Positions 1 through 10,435 of a stretch of DNA of 64,000 bases are shown here, one piece after another. The DNA lies in contig JBITNC010000001.1 of the NCBI GenBank assembly GCA_050084985.1, positions 158,534,001 through 158,598,000 of the forward strand, given 5' to 3'. The stretch's first letter is position 1, and every line of letters starts with the position of its first letter. Below the pieces are notes generated by a model that saw only the letters and a list, made by a program, of their open reading frames with translations, did no database searches and was not told where the DNA came from. The position numbers and the translations under genes are program-made. The DNA is from Nageia nagi. Its lineage: Eukaryota; Pinophyta.

Positions 1-757
1 ACTCTTGAATGATTTCATCATTATTCTCAGTAATCAAAAGATCATTCACATAAAGGAGAATCAATACCACATCTTTTTCTTGATTGAGCACATATACATT
101 AGAGTTAGAAAAGCACTTAAAGAATTCAATGTCTGCAAAGTACCCTAAAATCTTTCTGTACTAGGCTCGAGGTGCTTGCTTAAGTCCATACAAAGACTTC
201 TTTAGCTTGCATATAAAGGACTCTTTGCCTACCATAATAAACCCTTCTAGTTGATTCATGAAGACTTCCACATCTAAGTTGCCATTAAGAAATGCACTTT
301 TGACATCAAGTTGAAAAAATTTCCATATTTGAGCTATAGAAAGATCAAGGATAACTCTCACAGTAGGCATCTTTGCCATGAGAGCAAAGGTTTTCTCATA
401 ATACACATTATATTTTTGAGCAAAACCTTTAGCTACTAACCTTACCTTGTATTTCTCAATATTTTCAATTGAATTGAATTTGACCTTATAGATCCTCTTA
501 TTTCCAATCACATTCTTATCATTGGGATAAGAAACTAAGTCCCAAATTTTATTTTTCATAAGCATCTCATACTCCATCTCATACTCCACTTTCATGGCTT
601 CCATCCAACACTCATGCTTAGAAGCTTCTTTGAAAGTTGAGGGCTCATGGTTGTTGTCAATCTTGGTAATTAAAGATTTATTCAAGGTCATGCTCCTTGT
701 TACCCTTTATATTGGAGAATTTTGTTCCTAAGATGACTTTTCTATATTAATATGCAA
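1..757 (-). pseudogene. Reverse transcriptase (N-terminal part) of Copia A
   Basis: RVT_2 family. The clearest block is 161-691, with H-E-C-W-M-E-A-M, N-V-I-G-N-K, R-L-V-A-K-G-F-A-Q-K, F-Q-L-D-V-K-S-A-F-L-N-G and S-L-Y-G-L-K-Q-A-P-R-A. The next codon, Trp in the family motif RAWY, is TAG (161-163). Beyond it the frame continues to the window edge with L-L-Y-V-N-D-L-L-I at the active-site position, so the first Asp of YVDD has become Asn. The rest of RT and RNase H lie outside the window. Confidence 0.88.
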
Positions 758-1536
758 CTAGCTAGGGGCAACTAAAGAATCATCTGAATCATCAACATCC
801 TTTTTAGAAGTAGATTCTTTAGGAAGTTCATTGAACTTTACATCCTTTGAAATGAACACTACTTTATAGGTTGAAGAGTAGAGCTTGTAGCCTCTATACT
901 GACTATCATAACCCATAAAGATGCATTTTTTAGCTTTTTTGTCTAACTTCTTCCTTTTCTTAGAAATAATGTAGAAGAAAGCTTCACAACCAAACACCCT
1001 AAGGTGAGAAATGTTAGATTTTCTTTTTGATCATGCCTCAAAAGGAGTTTTAATCTAAATAACTTTTGTGGGACACCTATTCAAGGTGTAAATAGTAGTG
1101 CTAATAGCTTCACCCATAAGAACTTAGGAAGATTACCCAATATGCATCTATCCATCTCCATAATTATTCTATTTTTCTATTTGAAAACATTGTTCTGCTA
1201 AGGAGTGTATGAAATTGTAAATTGCTTCTTAATTCCACACTTAGGATAATATTCATTGAACTCATTACTATTATATTCTCCCCCATTATTTGATATCAAC
1301 ATTTTGATTTTAAGATTAGTTTGATTCTTAAAAAAGGCCTTAAAGATCTTAAAACTATCAAAAGTTTGATCCTTGTACTCAAGTAGATATCCAAAGGTCA
1401 TCCTACTAAAGTCATCAATGAAGGTCAAGATGTAAGATTCTCCCCTAAGTGACTTAGTCTGAAATGGACCCATGAAATTTGGATGCACAAGTTGAAGAAG
1501 TTGAGATGCTCTTATTGCCTTATCTTTTTTAAACTT
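758..1536 (-). pseudogene. Integrase pseudogene of Copia A
   Basis: Core motifs of the rve fold are visible: SYILTFIDDFSRMTFGYLL (first catalytic Asp), then L-I-S-N-N-G-G-E-Y, where the second catalytic Asp has become Asn. After a disrupted part it resumes with the C-terminal Copia stretch F-G-C-E-A-F, KRKKLDKKAKKCIFMGYD and K-V-V-F-I-S-K-D-V-K-F-N-E. Open segments are 1198-1488 and 758-997; the roughly 200 bp between them contain stops. It would have inserted the cDNA; it cannot now. Confidence 0.85.
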
Positions 1537-2046
1537 TTATCTATGCATCTTACCAAGAATACACTTCTCGCATAAACCAATTGAAGGAGAAATTGAAGGC
1601 AAACCTTCCACAAGTTCTTGGTATTTCATGAATTGAATACTATTATGGTTAAGATGCCCTAAATGATGATGCCAAAGATTACTTTTAGAACATACAATAG
1701 AAGCAAAACACATTTTTGATAAAACTTGATCCATAATGTAAAGGTTATCTTTCACTTATCCTTTAACCAAAGTGGTAAGTCCTTTCTTAATGCACCAGGA
1801 TTGAGAGTTAAACTCAAAAGAGTACCCTTTTTTAGCAATTTGGATCATGAAGAGAAGGTTCATCTTTAACTTAGAAATATAGAGAACATTTTCAAAAACC
1901 CTTTAGTGAATTATCACACTCTTAATTCTTTGGAATTCAAGGGTAGAGTTATCACCTATCATAACTGCATCCTTATTATACTTGTGAAACTTCTTAAACT
2001 TTTTCTTTTCAAAGCATAGGTGATTAGTGCAACTAGAGTCAACAAT
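1537..2046 (-). pseudogene. Protease and GAG-pre-integrase region of Copia A
   Basis: Starts with I-V-D-S-S-C-T-N-H-L-C, a degenerate Copia aspartic protease site (DSG with Gly changed to Ser). It is followed by the usual beta-rich stretch and then the GAG-pre-integrase zinc-binding motif: L-W-H-H-H-L-G-H-L-N-H, later L-C-E-K-C-I-L-G-K-M-H-R. The HHCC residues of that motif are intact here. Stops split the region. It lies between gag and integrase as expected for Copia polyproteins. Confidence 0.82.
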
Positions 2047-3060
2047 TCATTCAGATAAAAAAGAATGAGACATGAAGTAGAGCATCATAGTAAAACCAAC
2101 ATGAATATTTTTCTTTATTTTGTAGTTTTTTACATTTCCATTACCTTTGTACTTTTTCTCTCTTTTCTTTTTGTAATAATCAACTTCTTTATGACCTTGA
2201 ATGCCATAATAGTTATAATTACCATAAAACTTTTCCTTAGGATAAGGAGTGTTTGCTTTTCCTTTTCCATCTCTTTGCTTGAAATGATTGTTGTTATCTT
2301 TGTTCCTACTACTATGGTTGTTGTTTTTGTTATTCTTGTTGCTGTTGTAGCCACTACCTATTTTTTTAACCCTTTTAGAGGAAGAAGGGTAAGATTTCTT
2401 TTGATGGTTGAACATATTTTTGAAAGGAGTTTTGGTTGCTCCAAGAGCAATATTATTATCTTTAGGAGAAGAAATCAACCTTTTATTATTAAGGATTTCT
2501 TCATGTTTCAATAGGTTCCTTGAAAGGTTCTCAAGGGAGATGAATTTTTTTTTATTATCAAACCTTATTTCCATAACTGTTATAAAGTTTCCAAACTTTG
2601 AAGAGAGACTTTGAAGAATGATGAAGACCATGAACTCATCATTAATACAATTGCATGCACAAGTAATAAGTTAGGTTCTTAAACCAATGATTTTGTTCAA
2701 GTATATTGCCATATTTTCATCTTCCCTTTGATGAGATTGAAGCAACTTTTAGAGAATGGTAAACCTTCTTGAATTTGAACCAAGGTAGATTTGCTTTAGC
2801 TTATCCCATGCTTCCTTTACTAAGATTGAAGAGGATATCATCAGGAGCACATCATATAAAATTGCACGATAAATCATGGAGGTTGCCAACTCATTCTTTG
2901 TGTTGTAAGCTTCTACTGCCTTCTCATTTGTAAGAGGTTAAAGGTTCTCATTCATTGTTTGCCATAACTTTCTTACCTGTAATTCGACTCTCATCCAAGG
3001 TTCTCAAATCTCATAGTTAGAACCATCAAGAATGTGTTTGTATAAAAAAGATTCTCTCAT
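2047..3060 (-). pseudogene. gag pseudogene of Copia A
   Basis: Minus-strand gag. It opens with KHILDGSN, typical of the DUF4219/UBN2 capsid region, continues with NELATSMI and a W-D-K-L-K-Q-I-Y-L-G-S stretch, then a basic Asn/Lys-rich tail. The CCHC zinc knuckle (about 2165-2210) has lost all its cysteines: the three Cys are Tyr while the His is kept, whereas element D keeps C-N-Y-C-G-I-Q-G-H-K-E-V-D-C. Several stops interrupt the frame before 2631; the open part is 2047-2631. It ends where the Trp before the protease motif has become TGA. The ATG at 3060 is the nearest start after the candidate splice acceptor. Confidence 0.85.
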
Positions 3061-3063
3061 TTG

Positions 3064-6000
3064 CTACATAAGAATGTGAAATAATAAGCATATGGTTTCA
3101 ATAATCAACATTAAATATTAAGTTTTAACCAAGTAAATAATACATGTTACAATTAACACTAAAGACATGCTTGATTTGATTCACAAGTGTAAATATTTTA
3201 CAACTCAAATAATAACCCATGTATCCAAATACATTTCTCATCTCAAGAATTGTAGATGTGGAGTGACATTGTTGAGGCTTGTTTTCTTATCTAGAATTAG
3301 GCCTTCACTTGTATGCCCACACAAGAGGAGCCCAAGTCCTATCAATCTTCAATCAGTTCCCCTTGGGCAACAATATACTCTCATAAGGAGAAGTACTAGC
3401 TATTTTTCAAAGTTTTGATATTTATTAGATTGACCAAATTATTAATCTTGATTAGATTTCAAGTTTTTCTCCTAGGTTATGAAGATAATCCTTAAATAGA
3501 TGTGCAGATATGTGGTATCACTACACACATACCTATCCACCTATTGGAGTTAAATCTAGACCAATAGAGAAATTAGGGGCAATTAAGCAGTATGAACTTT
3601 TCACCACATGGATCGTTAGACTTAAAGACTCTAGTCAACCTATCCTCACCTCATGGCTCCCTAAATAAGTCATGTTGTAGAATGTACATGCGGATGTGTT
3701 CATTTTAGGGGGTTTCTCATATCAATGTTTACAATTTTTGCATAAGTAAATAAAGCAAAATGCAAAATATGAAGTAAAAGAGCATAAGTAAAAAACATCA
3801 TCCACTGAAAAATTAAAATCTAAGTGTCTAATGGGTTTTATTTACAAGCCCTAAAGGACATATTTACATCATCACTTATTTTACACAAGTCCATTCCATA
3901 CTTTGCATAAGGATGCATTCTTAAGTTATAAGCATGCATTTTAAAAATTTTTAAGTCCTATTAATTTAAAAAATTAAGTTCTTGAGCATGCATTAAAAAA
4001 ATAAGCATTTAAAAAAATGCATTATTCACATAGCTTTTAAAACTTTAAGCAAGCATGTATCATTCCAACTAAGTAAGAAGCATGCACTATTTAACTTAAA
4101 GATTAAGTAGGAAGCATGCATCAATCCATAACTTAAAAAATTAAGTAAGCATGCCTTATAACTTTAGAAAATGGTAAATGCATTAATAGCTTTAAAAATT
4201 AAGTACTAAGCATGCATTTATTAACTTAGTAAATAAGTTCTAAAAACATGTATTCAAATTAAAATTTAATAGTCATACCATATTGGTTTAAGTAAAAATC
4301 TTAGAAATTTCCCCCCCTTTTTTTATTTAAAAGCAATATGATTAAAAAGATCTCCCTCTTAATACTTAAGAGATATTAAAAAAAATTAAACTCCTCTTTG
4401 CTAATTCTAAAAAATTATCCCTCAACAAGAAAAGAGTTAATGAGGTATTTTTTTTTTTTTTTTTTATTATTATTATTATTTTTTAAAAGGACTAAGTCAT
4501 CTATAAGTTTGCAAAGAATTAATTGAAAGTATGTACCAATACTCCTAGTGCATGCAAATTTAATGCAAATTTTGAAGTTTTACTCCATGCATCAGTCTAA
4601 TTAAAGCATGTCATGATGATAAAAAGGCTTACTTGTGAAACAAAGAAAGAAAATAAATTGTTACTACCTCAACTCATAAAATAGAAAAAGTTTTTAATGA
4701 GCATAGAACAAAGAGAGCATAGAAGAATGCCACGTTCTTGCAAGAGGGGGGAGGAGTAGTAGGTACTGAACATGGGTCACACGATGGGTTCTCTCATCAT
4801 CATGCAAAAGCTGGTTGAGATGGAATGGGAGATGATGTAGATATTTACTTAGAGTGTGAGGGGAAGGAGAGTGAGTTACGAAGAGAGGTACGCATCATGT
4901 GTGGAGAAGCTAGTGGTCAATAGGCCTCATTAGGCTATAAGGTAAGAGGGAAGATGTAGCATAGCAAGTGAGAGTATAGGTGAGGACCTAGACATTGGCA
5001 TTGGTCACAAACAGGAAAGGGTTTCTACTCATGGGAAATGTACAAATCTAGAGAGTAGGTGGAGAAGAGGAGGCTGCCACTTGCTTTGGTCAAATGTAGC
5101 CAAAGGATAACAGGATCACTTTTCCTACCCTTTGCATTATGAGCTAACACTGAGTGGGAGAAGGGTTGAGCAGCTAATGAACGGAGCTGAATGTTGCTAT
5201 GGCCAACATAGCCATGGTGGGAGGAGCCAACATGGGAAGGAGTGGATAAAAGCCTTTGTAGAGAGAGAGAAAGCTGAGGGAAGAGGTTGATGGTGAGGTG
5301 GAAGAAGAGGGAGGCATGCAAGAGTGTGCCTTATAGTGAAGTCAATATGGCCTCTTATGTGGGTTCAAGTCCTCCTTCTGATGAGGTTACAAACCAACTA
5401 TGCAAGGAGGGACCTTGGACAAATCCCAAAAAAATTACAAGCAGGACTACAGAAGCAAAGAGTAGCCATGAGCATTTCATTACTGTAGGAGGATTGGGCA
5501 AGATGCATGGTCAATTTCCCTAAAAAAACACCTTGTGTGCAACCCCTTTTTTATTTTGATTCCTTTTGTAGCTTTTAACAAATGTTACTAAAATATCATA
5601 ATACTTGTATGTGTTTGCCAATGATAAAAAAAATGTGTTAAGTGGACCATAGTAATAGAAGGGTTTTCCCCTTTTTTATTATTACTATTAAAGCCTTCAT
5701 TTTTTTTTGAAACAATGATAGACTTATAAAAAAAATTATCTTTATATGAATAAACCATTTACAATTATTTAGAAAATGGTAATAATTTTAGTAAAAAAAT
5801 GTAATTACCTTTCATAGCATTAAAAAAATTATAGAATACTACTATAATTTTAATAAAATAACTAAGGGAGGAAAAATTATAGCAATATATGAAGCAATTT
5901 TATAATAAAAATTGCAACTAATATAGAAATTGTTAGTATGAATAACAATTATATTGAATTGCTATTAAAGAAATTACCTAAAAAAAATGAACTAGCACAT

Positions 6001-6070
6001 ACATATACATTAGTATCATTAATGAAATAAGCCAAGAAAAAATGGAGGTTAAACCTTCTCTTGATTTTAC
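3064..6070 (-). other. Long leader of Copia A, candidate 5' leader intron
   Basis: Between the PBS and gag there are 3.0 kb without a conserved reading frame. On the minus strand the segment starts at GAG|GTAAAATCAAG (GT at 6070-6069) and ends at a pyrimidine-containing tract followed by TTATGTAG|CAAATGAGAG (G at 3064). Element D has the same borders (50414-53033) and alignable sequence at both ends. Element B, a relative, has only a short leader between GAGGTAAAA and the matching GCAATGGGAG. The inside contains a GC- and CT-richer block (about 4630-5530) that does not align well with the equivalent block in D. Excision as an intron is inference; a transposon insertion in a common ancestor is the alternative. 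Confidence 0.5.
3930..4217. repeat. Degenerate AAGCATGCAT array inside the Copia A leader
   Basis: About seven copies of AAGCATGCAT or close variants, near 3930, 3983, 4050, 4077, 4111, 4146 and 4208, spaced roughly 30-65 bp and separated by AT-rich sequence with TTAAGT motifs. The core GCATGC is self-complementary. Element D has only one or two related copies at the matching place (about 52070-52100), so the array expanded in A. Confidence 0.6.
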
Positions 6071-6137
6071 CTCACAAATGAAGAGAAGGATAATAAATGA
6101 AGATCACCAAGATGTTGAAGAAGAACTTTCACACTAT

Positions 6138-6149
6138 GCTCTAATACCA
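6138..6149 (-). other. Primer-binding site of Copia A
   Basis: Minus strand TGGTATTAGAGC, one base away from the common plant Copia site TGGTATCAGAGC (complementary to initiator-Met tRNA). It lies 3 bp after the LTR end, which fixes the LTR border. Confidence 0.85.
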
Positions 6150-6152
6150 AAT

Positions 6153-6652
6153 TGAAAGAACCAATACTTTTAAGATAATTTTTAATTAACCAAGATCACA
6201 TGAAAGCTTTCAATTTACATATAACTATCACACAAAACAATCTCACAAAGATAACATAAGATGTAAGTGGTTCCTCCAACTAGGATTAAATCCACTAACT
6301 AGATCTTTATTTCAATCACAAATATAACTCTCTTATAATTCTCTTAATCTCAACTCCTACACTTCTATCTTATAGCATAACTTTACTCTATAATTGGTGT
6401 CTGATTACAAAGAGGGAGCCTTCTATTTATAAGCCAAAATCCCTCTTTAGATCACCCTTTTATCCAATGTACAAAATCATGACATGCACATCCTTTTACC
6501 CAAGGGGCATGCTCATGACATGGAGTGTAGGACAAGTTACATTATCATATTCACTAAAATACTTAAGGTATCAAATGATACCCTTAAGTATTAGTGAATT
6601 TACATAGAATATTTAATACAACCTTTACAATAATGCATCATACATTCCAACA
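6153..6652 (-). repeat. 5' LTR of Copia A
   Basis: About 500 bp, starting TGTTGGAATGTA (minus strand, at 6652) and ending CA at 6153, immediately before the primer-binding site. It matches the two LTRs of element D over most of its length, including the TATAAATAG box (complement of 6423-6431) and the U3 stem-loop at 6550-6598. The last 80 bp or so before the PBS differ between the copies. Confidence 0.88.
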
Positions 6653-7463
6653 ATACCAAGGTAGTAGTGCAATATACCAAAGTATATTATTTCAAAAGTT
6701 ACCTTGAGTTTGGATATGTACTCTTATATGAGAATTATATTATTTTTTGTAATTAACATATCATCTACAAGAGAAGAATCAAGATCAAATCTTATCCTTG
6801 GTTGAGCACATAAAGATTTATGTTAGAGAAGCATTTAAAAAATCCAATGTCCTCAAATAATCCTAATATATTTTTGTACTAGGCCCAAGGTGCTTGCTTA
6901 TGTCCATACAAGAATTTCTTTAACTTGCAAACAAAAGATTCTTTGCTTTTCACAACAAACCCTTCTGTTTGGCTCATGTAGATTTTCACATCTACATCAC
7001 CATTGAGAATACACTCTTGACATCAAGTTGAAAAACTTTCCATCTTTGAGCTATTGAAAAAGTAAGGATTACCTTGACAGTAGGCATCTTTACCATTAGA
7101 GCAAAGATTTTCTCATAATCAACTCTATATTTTTGAGTGAAACCCTTAGCTACTAACCTTGCTTTGTATTTATTAATCTTACCAATTTAATTATATTTGA
7201 CTTTGTAAATTCATTTATTACCAATCACATTTCATTCATTAGGATAAGGAACCAAATCCCAAGTTTGATTATTCATTAGAGCCTCATACTCCATATTCAG
7301 TGCATTCATCTAACACTCATTCTTTGAAGTTTCTTTAAAGGATGAGGGCTCATTCTTACTTTCAATTTTCAAAAATAAGTATTTATTTAATGTTCATACT
7401 TCTAGTTATGTTTTGTGTTAGAGAGTTTTATTCCTTAGGCAACATATCCTCATTGACATCCAT
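6653..7463 (-). pseudogene. Reverse transcriptase fragment of Copia B
   Basis: Degenerate RVT_2 sequence on the minus strand with recognisable F-Q-L-D-V-K-S, a Y-G-x-K-Q-A-P-x-A run and L-V-D-D at the active site. The Trp after P-R-A is TAG (6879-6881), the same change as in A and D. It ends at 6653 in the region that normally reads L-H-Y-Y-L-G, where the LTR of A starts. Confidence 0.8.
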
Positions 7464-8799
7464 CTAGTTAGGTGCAATAGAAGAATCATCACCCTTATGT
7501 AGGTTTTCACATGAAGCAAACTCTTTAGGAAGTTTATTGAACTTTACATTCTTAGACATAAAGACTGCTTTGAAGGAAGGTTGGTATATCCTATAGCCTC
7601 TATGTTGATTTTCATAGCCCATAAAGATACACTTTTTGGATCTCTTATCCAACTTTTTCCTTTTGTTAGGAACAACAAAGCCATAAGAATCATATCCAAA
7701 GACCCTGAAGTAAGAGATGTTAAGTTTTTTTTTTGTCCATGCCTCATACAAAATTTTTCTTTCAAATACTTTTGTAGGACATCTATTTAAGATGTAGATT
7801 GCAATATTTATAGCTTCACCTCATAAGAAGCTAGGAAGCTCTTCCAACATACATATTTTTATTTCTTGAATGGTTCTATTCTTTCTTTTGGCTACATCAT
7901 TTTGTTGAGAAGTGTAAGGTGTCATAAACACCTCTTGATTCTATACTTGGTACAAAAATTATTGAATTCATTGCTATTATACTCTCCCCTATTATCAGAT
8001 CTTAACATCTTGATTTTGAATTCAAACTAATTTTCTACCAAGGATTTAAAATCTTTGAACCTATCAAAGGTTTGATCTTTGTGTTTTAGAAGATAACCAA
8101 ATGTCATCCTACTGTAGTCATCAATAAAGGTCAAGATATAAGCTTCTCCTCCAAATGATTTAGTTAGAAATGGACCCATCAAATCTAAATGCACATGTTG
8201 AAGAGGTTGAGTTGCTCTAGTTTCTTTATCTTTTAGAATTTTTTTTTGATTCATTTTACCTAGAATATATTTCTTACAAAGATCAATTGTAGGTGATATT
8301 ATAGGAAAACTTTCCATAAGATCATGATATTTTACAACTTGAATGTTCTTATGGTTTAGGTGGCCTAATTGATGGTACCAAAGATTACCTTTGGAGCAAA
8401 CATTAATTGCAAGGCACATCTTTGTTGGAGATTGATTCATAATGTAAAGGTCATCTTTCACTAACCCTTTCACCAAATTGGCAAGACCCTTTTTCATGCA
8501 CTAAGAGTGTGAGTTAAAATTGAAACAATAACCCTTCCTTGCAACTTGAATTATGAAAAGGAGATTCATAGCAAGTTTTGGTACATAAAGCATGTTCTTA
8601 AGAATCTTTTCTTGTATCAACACATTCCTAATATCTTGAACTTCAAGGACTGAATTATCACCTATCACAACTGCATCTTTTCTATACTTATGAAAATTTT
8701 CAAACTTATCTTTTTCAAAATACATGTGATTAGTGTATCCAGAGTCAACAATATAGTCATTTGAAAAATTATGAGACTTGGAGTAAAAGGCAGCAACAT
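7464..8799 (-). pseudogene. Protease, GAG-pre-integrase and integrase of Copia B
   Basis: From right to left: protease remains (D-S-G-Y-T-N-H-M at about 8725-8750, so D-S-G is kept); the GAG-pre-integrase motif L-W-Y-H-Q-L-G-H-L-N-H, with L-C-K-K-Y in place of LCEKC (about 8260-8400); the integrase core A-Y-I-L-T-F-I-D-D-Y-S-R-M-T-F-G-Y-L-L (about 8080-8150); and the C-terminal block K-R-K-K-L-D-K-R-S-K-K-C-I-F-M-G-Y (7464-7751). Frames are broken near 7750-8030. Confidence 0.82.
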
Positions 8800-9668
8800 A
8801 AGTAGAATTCTTATTATTAAATTTGTTTGATTTTTTAGATACTTTTTCACCTTGATCTTTATTTTTTTTTTCTTATGACCATATATGTCATAGAAATTGC
8901 AATTTCTATCAGATTTGACTTTGGTTTTCTTTAACTTATCATGATTATAATTCTTCTTATTTGCACCTTTTTTGAAGTTCTTTTTAAGGCCATGAGAACC
9001 CTTATTTTGGTTATGGTTCTTGTTTTGAAGTGAGGCTTCATTGGATCTAGTACCATAAAAAGCTTCTTAGGAGTGATGATCAACACTTTATTGTTAAGTG
9101 TTTCCTCATTTTTCAAGAGAAGCTTTGATAGATTTTCCAAGAAGAATACTTATTTTTCATCATCAAACTTAGTTTTAATAATGGTCACAAAGTGATTAAA
9201 TTTAGTAGAGAGGCTTTGAAGGATGATAAAAATTAGAAACTCATCATTGATCCAACTGTAACCACACCCCACAAGGTGGGTCCTAAGGTCAATAACCTTA
9301 TTCAGATATTTTGTTACACTTTCATTTTTTTCTTGAAGTGATTGCAGTAACTTGTGAAGAATGGTGAACCTTCTAGAGAATTTGATATCAAGATAGATAC
9401 TCTTTAGTTTATCTCAAGCTTCCTTTATAGAGTTTGAAGAAGATATCATGAGGAGGATTTCATTTGAAACAATACGAAAGATCATAGAAGTTGATAAATC
9501 ATTATTAGTATTATAAGCTTCAAGTTCCTTCTCTCTTGATGGAGTAACTTAGTTTTCACTAATAATCATACAAAATTTCTATGCTTGAAGTTTTGATTTC
9601 ATCCTAGGTTTCCAAATACCATAGTTGGAACCATCTAAGATATGCTTGGGTGCAAAATAGTCTCCCAT
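8800..9668 (-). pseudogene. gag pseudogene of Copia B
   Basis: Begins at an ATG at 9668 only about 90 bp after the PBS, with M-G-D-Y-F-A-P-K-H-I-L-D-G-S-N-Y-G-I-W-K, the expected DUF4219/UBN2 opening. It continues through D-K-L-K-S-I-Y-L-D and I-N-D-E-F-L-I-F-I-I-L-Q-S-L to a Lys-rich tail and a damaged zinc knuckle (about 8876-8912: C-N-F-Y...G-H). Several Gln and Trp codons are stops. The short leader contrasts with the 2.6-3 kb leaders of A and D and shows the ancestral arrangement. Confidence 0.82.
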
Positions 9669-9755
9669 TGCTTCAAGCCCTTTTACCTCAACAACGTAGA
9701 TGGACAAAGAAGAGGAATGGATCTTCAAGGTTGATGAAGATGAGCCTTCAATAAT

Positions 9756-9768
9756 GGCTCTAATACCA
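9756..9768 (-). other. Primer-binding site of Copia B
   Basis: Minus strand TGGTATTAGAGCC, matching the initiator-Met tRNA type used by plant Copia elements with one change. It is 2 bp from the LTR border. Confidence 0.82.
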
Positions 9769-9770
9769 CT

Positions 9771-10251
9771 TGATGAAATTAACTCTTTTTGAATTAACTT
9801 CTAATATACTAATATCTCAAGAAGACACTCACAATATCAACATAATAGCATAATAACACAAACCAATCTCACAATGAATACAAGATATAAAGTGGTTCCT
9901 CCCTCTTTGGTAGTACATCCACTAACTAAGATCTTCTTATTCTCAAGGACCTATCTTACATAATCTCTCCTCTCTCTCCAAACCCTGATCCTATAGCAAA
10001 GCTTGCTTCCAAATTGTACAAATATAATAGGAGGGGTACCTCTCTATTTATAAGAAGAAACACACTCTTTAACCTCCCTTTAACCTAAGGTTAAGGTTAG
10101 AGATATTTCTATATTTAATCCCTTTCCTATTTTTAATCTTTTTCCTATTTTTATTTCCTTAATGCTTTAAGGTATCTAAAGATACTTTAAGCATTAAGTA
10201 AATTTACATTAAAGAGAAATATTACACAATATTACATTACAAATTTTAACA
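9771..10251 (-). repeat. 5' LTR of Copia B
   Basis: 481 bp, minus strand TGTTAAAATTTG to TTTCATCA, followed 2 bp later by the PBS. It has a TATAAATAG box (complement of 10044-10052), a stem-loop in U3 (10158-10198) and a downstream part with blocks shared with the LTRs of A and D, such as TTGCTATAGGAT, TTAGTGGATGTAC and GAGGAACCACTT. It is a sister LTR family rather than the same one. Confidence 0.82.
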
Positions 10252-10254
10252 AAT

Positions 10255-10435
10255 ACAAAACAATACAAGGCACAAACATGTAACAAAAATGTATAAGAAT
10301 ATGCATAAAATATATTTTCTAAAAAATGCCCTAATACATATATACAAAAAATGGAAGAATACAAGGAATAGACATGCAATGAAAAATATAAAAGAATACG
10401 TACAAAATGGATTTTCTAAAAATATCGAATGCAAA
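10255..10435. repeat. Two degenerate copies of a ~93-bp repeat
   Basis: A segment around 10262-10337 recurs at 10355-10432: both read AATACAAGG...ACATG...AAAATATATAA or similar, then ATAAAATATATTTTCTAAAAA or ACAAAATGGATTTTCTAAAAA. The same ATTTTCTAAAAA-type unit occurs at 60000-60195. It lies just outside the LTR of Copia B. Confidence 0.5.

Larger units (their letters stand above)
1..6652 (-). mobile_element. Copia LTR retrotransposon A, 5' part (3' end beyond window)
   Basis: Read on the minus strand this is LTR (6153-6652), primer-binding site, an unusually long leader, gag, protease, integrase and the start of reverse transcriptase, the standard Ty1/Copia order. The polymerase region runs off the left edge of the window, so RNase H and the 3' LTR are not seen. 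Many in-frame stops and frameshifts show it is dead. Its 5' LTR directly abuts the broken reverse transcriptase of element B at 6653, so A inserted into B. It belongs to the same family as element D (49828-58226): LTR, leader and proteins all align by eye. Confidence 0.9.
6653..10251 (-). mobile_element. Copia LTR retrotransposon B, 5' part, interrupted by element A
   Basis: Minus-strand element with 5' LTR (9771-10251), PBS, short leader, gag, protease, integrase and part of RT. Related to A and D in protein sequence but with a clearly different LTR. Its RT stops at 6653, where the LTR of element A begins, so the remaining RT, RNase H and 3' LTR should lie beyond the far end of A, left of the window. 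All domains carry stops. Confidence 0.88.

Noticed and set aside
2065-2514. A 149-codon hydrophobic frame on the plus strand
   Set aside because: It is the antisense shadow of the Asn/Lys-rich gag tail of Copia A.
5025-5523. Frames in the leader of Copia A that might encode an extra protein
   Set aside because: Not conserved in element D at the matching place; probably chance frames in a GC-richer block.
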